From assembly GCA_905195005.1 (NCBI GenBank), contig CAJJUC010000019.1, positions 1 to 21,243 of the forward strand: a stretch of DNA of 21,243 bases, given 5' to 3'. Source of the DNA: an uncultured Eubacteriales bacterium. GTDB taxonomy: Bacteria; Bacillota; Clostridia; UMGS1883. The notes beneath the pieces are model-generated. The model made no database searches and had not been told where the DNA came from. It saw nothing but the letters and a program-made list of their open reading frames with translations. Both the position numbers and the translations under genes were made by a program. Positions within the stretch are counted from its first letter, which is position 1. Each line of letters opens with the position of its first letter. Below are positions 15,273-21,243 of this stretch, piece by piece.

Positions 15273-15971
15273 ATGGACGGAAAACCTTTGATACTTATTG
15301 TTGAGGATGAACCGGAGGTTCTGAAAATCAATGCGCGGCTGTTTAAGCGCAGGGGGTACAACGTATTAACGGCGGCAACAGCCGGAGAAAGCTTTCGCTG
15401 CCTTTCGGAAAATGCGCCCGATATGCTTATCCTGGATGTTATGCTGCCCGACGGCAGCGGCTACGACATATGTGAAAGCTTCCGCAAAAAAAGCGACAAC
15501 CCCGTTATATTTCTGACAGGGAAAAACGAAATCGGCGACAAGGTGAAGGGGCTTGGGCGCGGCGGCGATTATTATCTTACAAAGCCGTGCAGCTTTGACG
15601 AGCTGCTCGCCGTAACGCAAAGGCTTTTGTCGCGACATTTAAAGGCACAGGAGAAGCATGAAAGCCTTGAGCATATCACAAAAGGCGCACTGACGCTTGA
15701 TATTTCAAAAAATAAGGCATTCGTAAAGGGAAAGGACGCCGCGCTTACGGTGAAAGAATTTGCGCTGCTGCTTTTTATGGTAAAAAACGAGGACAGGGTT
15801 TTTTCTCAAAGCGAGCTTTACGAGGCGGTGTGGGGAATCCCGTCCGCCGAGGACACGCGCACAATCCGCTTTCACATCGGCAATCTGAAAAAGAAAATCG
15901 ACACTGAAAATGCGGAGGATTACGACATAATATCCGTGTACGGGAAAGGATATTCCTTCACGGTAAATTAA
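15273..15971 (+). CDS. OmpR/PhoB-family response regulator
   Basis: A 232-residue DNA-binding regulator. Receiver domain (about 6-120): acidic pocket Glu11/Asp12, phospho-acceptor Asp55 in LILDVMLPDGSGY, Thr82, Lys104 in LTKP, all intact. Winged-helix effector domain (about 140-232): ALTVKEFALLLFMVKNEDRVFSQSEL, then TRTIRFHIGNLKKKI and the wing ending GKGYSFTVN. Its ATG follows the kinase stop directly and GGAGG lies at the end of the kinase gene, so the pair is translated together. Likely targets include the palindromic promoter at 15992-16039 just downstream (inference). Confidence 0.95.
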   Translation: MDGKPLILIVEDEPEVLKINARLFKRRGYNVLTAATAGESFRCLSENAPDMLILDVMLPDGSGYDICESFRKKSDNPVIFLTGKNEIGDKVKGLGRGGDYYLTKPCSFDELLAVTQRLLSRHLKAQEKHESLEHITKGALTLDISKNKAFVKGKDAALTVKEFALLLFMVKNEDRVFSQSELYEAVWGIPSAEDTRTIRFHIGNLKKKIDTENAEDYDIISVYGKGYSFTVN

Positions 15972-15991
15972 TTGTGAGTTTTTCCTAACAA

Positions 15992-16039
15992 TTCAATATT
16001 TGCGGCTTTTTCTGATATACTGTACATATCGGAAAAAGC
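15992..16039 (+). promoter_or_regulatory. Predicted extended -10 promoter centred in an operator-like palindrome
   Basis: TTCAAT (15992-15997), 18-base spacer and TGATATACT (extended -10; TATACT at 16016-16021). The -10 lies at the centre of an inverted repeat with 14-base arms (16005-16018 and 16026-16039, one mismatch) and a 7-base middle. No T-run follows on either strand, so the palindrome is not an intrinsic terminator; a regulator binding site is the simplest reading. The downstream gene is the stand-alone receiver at 16098. Confidence 0.5.
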
Positions 16040-16043
16040 TGTT

Positions 16044-16080
16044 GCTCCGGGCGGCTTACGCTGACGGAGCTTTTTCTTTT
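16044..16080 (+). terminator. Intrinsic terminator or leader attenuator before the receiver gene
   Basis: GCTCCG (16044-16049) pairs with CGGAGC (16065-16070), with possible further pairs within the loop, followed by TTTTTCTTTT. It ends the response regulator transcript, or, if the promoter at 15992-16021 is real, lies in the leader of the next operon. GAAAAAGCT at 16032-16040 can pair either with the left palindrome arm or with AGCTTTTTC at 16068-16076, so alternative folds are possible. Confidence 0.6.
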
Positions 16081-16097
16081 ATTCGGGGGGTGTTGAT

Positions 16098-16487
16098 TTG
16101 AAAATAATGATTGTCGGCAACGATTGTGAGCTTGCGGCGCTGACGGGAAAAATGCTTGAACGCAGCGGATACAACGCCGTTTGCAGCTTATGCGGCGAAG
16201 AAGTCACGGCGCAGCTTGAAAACGAAAATATCGGGCTGGTCATTGCGGAGCTTGATAACGATGAGAATGAAAGAATCTGCTTTTGCAAAACGGTCAAGGG
16301 TGTAAAAAAACCTCCGAAGCTGCTTCTTATCGGAAGAAGCGGAGAGGAAGAAATCCCGATGCTTAACGCAGGGGCGGATGACTGGATTAAAAAGCCGTAC
16401 AGAACGGACGTGTTTCTTGCACGCGTTTCCGCTCTGGTGCGGCAATGTGAAAATTCTGTTTTGGCAGGAAAGAGGGAGGAGTATTGA
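16098..16487 (+). CDS. Stand-alone degenerate receiver (REC-like) protein
   Basis: A 129-residue cytoplasmic protein with the receiver fold: MKIMIVGNDCE (strand 1), IGLVIAELD (strand 3), PKLLLIG (strand 4), AGADDWIKKPY (strand 5 and loop). Key residues are altered: Glu51 stands where the phospho-acceptor Asp is expected, the acidic pair after strand 1 reads Asn-Asp, and the Thr/Ser of strand 4 is replaced by Gly; the Lys before Pro (Lys99) is kept. It therefore probably cannot be phosphorylated and may mimic a permanently 'on' form or bind a partner. No output domain is present. Start TTG 16098 follows GGGGGGTG. Its stop is one base before the giant surface protein ATG, so the two are tightly coupled. 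Confidence 0.8.
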   Translation: MKIMIVGNDCELAALTGKMLERSGYNAVCSLCGEEVTAQLENENIGLVIAELDNDENERICFCKTVKGVKKPPKLLLIGRSGEEEIPMLNAGADDWIKKPYRTDVFLARVSALVRQCENSVLAGKREEY

Positions 16488-16488
16488 C

Positions 16489-19400
16489 ATGAATAAAAGA
16501 GCTGCGGCAATTATTCTTGCGCTTGGAATGCTGATGAACCAAAGCCTCGGCGCGGTGACGGCAGCCGGAGACGGACAGAACGCTTACGGGCATACGGTTA
16601 CATATAAGCCCGTAACACAGCTTTATGCGGGCGGAGAAGGTCTGAAGCTTTTTGACGCAGGCATAACCGAGTGGGGCGCGTTGAGTGATAAAATAACAAG
16701 GGATGAAGCAAAGTCGATTGAATGGCTTCAGAAAAATAACTACCTGCTGAACCGCTTCGGGCGCAGACTCAGCGGCGATTTGCAGGGCTGCCTGAACTCA
16801 AAAGGGGAATGGCAGACGAAGATAACCGGTCCGCGCAAGGTTCGCCGCTGGAGCGCAACGGTTAGCTTTAATGCGCTTGACGACAGGGAGGGCAGAGAAA
16901 ACGGAAATATATCGGGCATGTACGACAAAGGTGATATACAGTACTTTTTCTCATGGAAAGTAAAAACCGTTCAGACGCGCTGGGGTCTGACAGACAAAAG
17001 CAACGACATTGGTTATACATTCGCTTTGGACGAAACGGTTAAATCAAGCGGCGGCGGCTGGAAAAGCTATAACACGCTCGGCGGCGGCCCTAATCTCGGC
17101 GATTTTTCGGCATGGAAAAGCGGCGATAAGCTTGGCGCTCTTTCATTTATCGCAATGAGCGACAAGGACGCAAACGTTGACTCGTATTTGTCGGGCGCAA
17201 TGCTCGTCGGCAGGGATATAAAAGGCCCGCGGATAAGCTCCGTTAAGGTAACTGCGGACGCTGAAGGAACAAAGGAAATCGACGGCGGCGTGATAACGCT
17301 TGATAAGGTAAGAGAGCTTAAAAACCGCACGGTGTACTTCCGCGTTCAGTGGGATGAACCCGTCGTTTTCAAAAATATGCCGCAGAGCGGCATTGCAGGG
17401 CTTGCGCTGAATGTTGAAACAATCGGAATTGACGGCACAAGCGGCATAATTGCGGAAGCGCCGTTTCTGAAATTCGAGCCGTCGAAAACGGACGGAAAGC
17501 CCGTTATGGTGTTTGAATATAAAATCGCAGATCCGTATACCGACGCGTCGGCTGTAACTCAGGAGCGCGGATATTTTTATAATTTCAGCAAGGTGACGGT
17601 TTCGGAAAAAGAAAACGCAAAGCTTTGGAACAATATATATGATATTTCAGGGAATAAATTTGCGGCCGATGAAAACGGCACTCAGCCGGCAGGTAAGGTG
17701 ACGGCAATTGTCGGCGGAGCAAGCAGGGTTGATTTGCAGCCGTTCGGCATTAAAAGCATTGAAATGACGAAAGGCGGCAATGAAAGCAATCCTTTCTTTA
17801 GCCGGTGGGAAAAGCTCACGGTTAAGCTTTCGATGAATAAGCGGTTTTCAAAGGGCGCCCGTGCGGAGGGCGCGCCCGTAATAACGCTCAATATAAAAAA
17901 TGATAAGGGTGAGTACATAACCGCTGCCCCGGAGGACGGAGATCAGACCTCGCTTATTTACAGGGTATTGGTTTATCCGAGCTATAAAACGGATGGAAGC
18001 TCCGTCAGAGTTATAAATGTAACTCCAGGTGAACAGTTCAGAGATGAATCGGGATATCCGATGATGAATTATAAGGACAGCGGCGGCATGCTTGCGCCGA
18101 CAGATATTCCGCCCGAAGCCGAGGGGAAAATATCGGAGTACAGGGTTTCGCCCGACAAGCAATATAAGATTGATTTCGACGCACCGGTTATAACGCTTTC
18201 GGCAAATGATGAAAATGACGGTGTTATCGCGGTAAAAGCGCTGATAGATGACAACTCTGCGGAGGGATGTGACGCAGCGTTTACCGTCAGAGTTCACGGA
18301 ACGGCGAAAAAAGGAGGAATACTCTATCAGGCCTCCGCATCGGAAAATTATGACGATGCAAAATGGATAAGCGGCGCAGATGACACGCTGAACGCATCCT
18401 TCGGCGCACCGATAGTCAGCAGAAACGGGGAGTGCGCGGCATACGGCTTTATAAAGCTGCCCGATAACAGTGAGGCGGACGCAATCGATATCACCGTTAA
18501 GGCTGCGGACGAAGCCGGCAATGCGGCAAGCGCGGACAAAAATCTTTCCGCGCCCGATTGGGCAGGGTACGACAAAGCAGCACCCGAGATAAAAACAACA
18601 GTCGATTTTGACAAAATCAATATTTCAATCTCCGACATGGATGACGATGTTACCTATATGTACGGGTTTTCCGATAATGACGCGGACGAACCGGCATATA
18701 CCTCCGAAAGCGGAAAGGAAGCGGTTATTTCTGCACCGGAGCTCCCGGAGGACGGAAGCATTCATTCCAAGACGGCATGGATAAAAGCGAGCGACTCGAG
18801 GGGAAACACAAGCGAAACGCTGAAAATCCCGATGAGATACGACCGCACGTATACCTCGATTGAATATACTGCCGACATGCAGAAGGATTATTTGCAGGGG
18901 GATTATCCATCGGCAAAAATTAATATCAAAAACACAAAATGCTACTGGTTCACATGGGCTGAAAAGCCTGCCGGGGTTGCGGACGCGGCGAGCTATATAG
19001 CGGAAAAATATCTTGCGGATTTCAAGGCGCGCGCCGAAAGAATTGCGGATGTGCACACCCCTGCGGACGACGACCCGTCAACAGAGCAGCCAAATAACGA
19101 ATCGGTGTTCGGCGTTTATCTGACCGGTGAAACAAGCGTGGCAAAGATTGACGAAACGGACGAAAGCTACAGCGGCGATATTGCTGCAAGCGAAAGCTCG
19201 CGCCCCGTTATGCTTGTGCTTGCAGCAGAAAGAGGGGACGGCAGCACGCTTGTGAGAACGGTTGACTTTAACACGATATATGCCGCTCCGAAGGCTGCGG
19301 TAATTCAGAGCCGTTTTTCAACGAATGACGCTTCGGGCAAAAGAGTTGATTACATAAGGGGCGGCAGCGCGGCAGGCTTGATATGGGCAAGCGATACTGA

Positions 19401-21243
19401 CAAATACACGCAGCCCGTGAACACTCCGCACCTGTTCGGATTTGCGCAGGCTGAATTTCTGCTCGGCGGCGACCCCGTGACGGGGCTTGAGCGCGTTGAC
19501 CTGAAAAACAGCTTCGTAACATTTGAAAAAGTGGTTTATGACGGAGAAAACATCAGCGGCCGGGAAATAAACCGCACAGTCATACAAACATGGACGTTTG
19601 ACGAGCTGAGACTCGGTGATTCGTCAGGCGGAGGCAGCGCAGTTGCCGATATCGACATCAGCGGCATCACACCGGAGTATTGCGAAGCCGATGAGGACGG
19701 CGGCATGAACTCCGTGCGCTATGAGCTTGTGAGCAATATGAGCTATACCGGAGGGCTTCAGAGCACAAAAAACCCGATAGCTTATTATGCTTTCAGTAAT
19801 ATGCCGCGCGCCTATTTAGGCAGCACGTGCTATGATACGGGCAATTGGATCAGCCACTACAAGGATATTGACGGCATCGGAAAAGGAAACACGGAGGCAG
19901 TATTTGATAAGGACGGAAAGGATGTAACGCAAAATATTCCGCTGTACACAATCAGCACGGAGTACCCCGAATATGCAAATTACCCTCAATATATCCGTTT
20001 CAGCCCTTCGGGAAGCAGTTATTCAAACAGCGACGCTGCTTATTACGGAGCGCCCGTTCAGAATATCACAGAATCGGAAAACAAGGCAAAGCTTGCGGTA
20101 CATATAGGAACAGACCCAAAAAATCTTTCGGATGTTGTCGAATTTGAAGCGGATCGGTACGGAGTTGAGTCGCAGCCGTATGACATAGGGCAGTATCTTT
20201 TCGGCGATGAAAAGGAGATACGCAGTGTAACGCTTTACTACAGATTTGAGCATCCCGACAGGGGCGCTGTTTCGCCAATCTATGTGATGAAGCTCCGCCG
20301 CGATAATACCGCACCCGTATTTGACATGTCCGTTTCCGAAACAGAACGCATGACAAATGAAGTGCTTGTGAAGCTTAACGGTGTTTACGACAGGCAGACG
20401 GCGCCCGACGGAACGGTTGTTACCGACACGGAGAATCCGCAAAGCCGCTTTGAAGCATGGCGCAGGGCAGTGAAAAGCGATAATTTGGATTCAATCCCGG
20501 AGGAGGATTTGAACGGCAGATGGGTTGGTTTTGATGAAGAAGCCGGCGAGAATATTTATGAGGATTATGTGAGAGTGAGACCCGACGCGGACGGAATTTA
20601 TCATTTTATAAGCAATGGGTATATCATGATGAATGCCGAGGACGACGCGGGAAACTACAGCAGTGAAGCGCTGATAAACGGCGAAAGGGTTGTAATAAAA
20701 GAGGAGGGCATGGATTTTCCGTGCTATTACATAGAGAATGTTGATTCCGAGCCGCCTGCATTTGAAACCGTGCCGACCGTCGCCGTAAACGACGGAAGCT
20801 TCACTCTGACGGCAAAGGGTGATGAAACCGTTAAAAATGTTTATGTGAAGTTCGACAAGGCTTATTCCGAGCTGCTTTCGGGCAGCGTCTCCGCAGCCGA
20901 CGCCGCATATAACATAAAGGACGTGCCGGGAATGCTTTCGGGCGGCTTCAATGCGGAAAACGGAGAGATTACCGCCGAAATATATGCAAAATATTCGCAG
21001 TCGGTTCCGCTTTCCTCCGTAACGCTCATTATTGAGGACAGCGCAGGAAATCAAAGTGAATACAAATATGCTTTTGAAGTGCCGCTGTACGGGAAAAAAG
21101 CGGAGATCACAAACGCAAGGAACGCAAACGGCTATTCCGTTTGGTCGTATGGTGAAGCGCTTAATTTCAGCGTGCCCGTAAGCTTGGACGGAACGGACGG
21201 CAAGTATGCGCTTTCATACGAAAGCGTTCCGATATATGCGGAC
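16489..21243 (+). CDS. Giant secreted multi-domain surface protein, C-terminus beyond window
   Basis: The frame is open from ATG 16489 to the right edge: 1585 codons without a stop. The start follows GGGAGGAG and opens a signal peptide (MNKRAAAIILALGMLMNQSL, cut near AAG at about 26). I recognise no enzymatic domain. The protein reads as a string of beta-sandwich, Ig-like or fibronectin-like modules: repeated 'D.xGN' turns that mark such domains occur near residues 388 (DISGN), 672 (ADEAGN), 767 (DSRGN), 1384 (EDDAGN) and 1515 (EDSAGN), and IRGGSAAGLIW and other Gly-rich turns occur between. It is acidic, with few cysteines. The N-terminal about 220 residues are less repeat-like (Trp- and Gly-rich). 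The missing end probably carries the anchor, perhaps SLH domains like those of the nearby proteins (inference). An adhesin or S-layer-associated structural role is possible. Confidence 0.8.
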   Translation, partial: MNKRAAAIILALGMLMNQSLGAVTAAGDGQNAYGHTVTYKPVTQLYAGGEGLKLFDAGITEWGALSDKITRDEAKSIEWLQKNNYLLNRFGRRLSGDLQGCLNSKGEWQTKITGPRKVRRWSATVSFNALDDREGRENGNISGMYDKGDIQYFFSWKVKTVQTRWGLTDKSNDIGYTFALDETVKSSGGGWKSYNTLGGGPNLGDFSAWKSGDKLGALSFIAMSDKDANVDSYLSGAMLVGRDIKGPRISSVKVTADAEGTKEIDGGVITLDKVRELKNRTVYFRVQWDEPVVFKNMPQSGIAGLALNVETIGIDGTSGIIAEAPFLKFEPSKTDGKPVMVFEYKIADPYTDASAVTQERGYFYNFSKVTVSEKENAKLWNNIYDISGNKFAADENGTQPAGKVTAIVGGASRVDLQPFGIKSIEMTKGGNESNPFFSRWEKLTVKLSMNKRFSKGARAEGAPVITLNIKNDKGEYITAAPEDGDQTSLIYRVLVYPSYKTDGSSVRVINVTPGEQFRDESGYPMMNYKDSGGMLAPTDIPPEAEGKISEYRVSPDKQYKIDFDAPVITLSANDENDGVIAVKALIDDNSAEGCDAAFTVRVHGTAKKGGILYQASASENYDDAKWISGADDTLNASFGAPIVSRNGECAAYGFIKLPDNSEADAIDITVKAADEAGNAASADKNLSAPDWAGYDKAAPEIKTTVDFDKINISISDMDDDVTYMYGFSDNDADEPAYTSESGKEAVISAPELPEDGSIHSKTAWIKASDSRGNTSETLKIPMRYDRTYTSIEYTADMQKDYLQGDYPSAKINIKNTKCYWFTWAEKPAGVADAASYIAEKYLADFKARAERIADVHTPADDDPSTEQPNNESVFGVYLTGETSVAKIDETDESYSGDIAASESSRPVMLVLAAERGDGSTLVRTVDFNTIYAAPKAAVIQSRFSTNDASGKRVDYIRGGSAAGLIWASDTDKYTQPVNTPHLFGFAQAEFLLGGDPVTGLERVDLKNSFVTFEKVVYDGENISGREINRTVIQTWTFDELRLGDSSGGGSAVADIDISGITPEYCEADEDGGMNSVRYELVSNMSYTGGLQSTKNPIAYYAFSNMPRAYLGSTCYDTGNWISHYKDIDGIGKGNTEAVFDKDGKDVTQNIPLYTISTEYPEYANYPQYIRFSPSGSSYSNSDAAYYGAPVQNITESENKAKLAVHIGTDPKNLSDVVEFEADRYGVESQPYDIGQYLFGDEKEIRSVTLYYRFEHPDRGAVSPIYVMKLRRDNTAPVFDMSVSETERMTNEVLVKLNGVYDRQTAPDGTVVTDTENPQSRFEAWRRAVKSDNLDSIPEEDLNGRWVGFDEEAGENIYEDYVRVRPDADGIYHFISNGYIMMNAEDDAGNYSSEALINGERVVIKEEGMDFPCYYIENVDSEPPAFETVPTVAVNDGSFTLTAKGDETVKNVYVKFDKAYSELLSGSVSAADAAYNIKDVPGMLSGGFNAENGEITAEIYAKYSQSVPLSSVTLIIEDSAGNQSEYKYAFEVPLYGKKAEITNARNANGYSVWSYGEALNFSVPVSLDGTDGKYALSYESVPIYAD

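Noticed and set aside
18625..19056. Minus-strand open frames opposite the giant surface gene
   Set aside because: The plus frame is continuously open for 1585 codons with export signal and repeated domain wording; the antisense frames are shadows.

Overview
The window looks like a chromosomal segment from a Gram-positive anaerobe of the class Clostridia, probably a gut Oscillospiraceae/Ruminococcaceae-type lineage. The support is strong purine-rich ribosome binding sites, frequent TTG and GTG starts, consensus TTG...-17-TATAAT promoters, intrinsic terminators, and S-layer-homology (SLH) proteins whose repeats carry the CTRAQ wording common in gut Clostridia. The taxonomic call is inference; no rRNA or other marker gene is present.

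Layout. Positions 1-1888 (minus) hold a two-gene unit: an orphan PTS IIC-type membrane protein, then dusB (tRNA dihydrouridine synthase), which overlaps it by ATGA and runs off the left edge. Facing away (plus, 2046-4122) are a HAD phosphatase and a secreted M14 zinc peptidase of the gamma-D-glutamyl-diaminopimelate type. A bidirectional terminator at 4154-4200 separates them from a convergent DUF3656-type U32 (RlhA-like) gene (minus, 4201-6279). Positions 6280-7480 are a decayed strip: an empty leader, a broken IS3-family transposase, and the last ~75 codons of a lost alpha-L-rhamnosidase-like gene. zapA (minus, 7485-7862) lies just beyond.

From 7966 rightwards everything is on the plus strand and mostly concerns the cell envelope. 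It begins with a five-helix membrane protein, a cytoplasmic SxxK serine hydrolase, a secreted CAP+SLH protein and a second SLH protein built from the same stalk repeat. These are closed by an exceptionally long palindromic terminator. A 340-bp non-coding island follows, with a 74-bp direct repeat and hairpins. After that come a histidine kinase and OmpR-type response regulator, an operator-like palindrome centred on a predicted promoter, a leader terminator, a stand-alone degenerate receiver (Glu in the phospho-Asp position), and, one base later, a giant secreted multi-domain protein (at least 1585 residues) that runs off the right edge.

How they may work together (inference): the right half reads as a surface-remodelling locus. 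SLH proteins anchor to the wall, the peptidase and CAP protein act outside the membrane, and a two-component system plus a phosphorylation-blind receiver sit directly upstream of a giant surface protein they may control. The most unusual part is the segment 13579-16490 with the gene it leads into.
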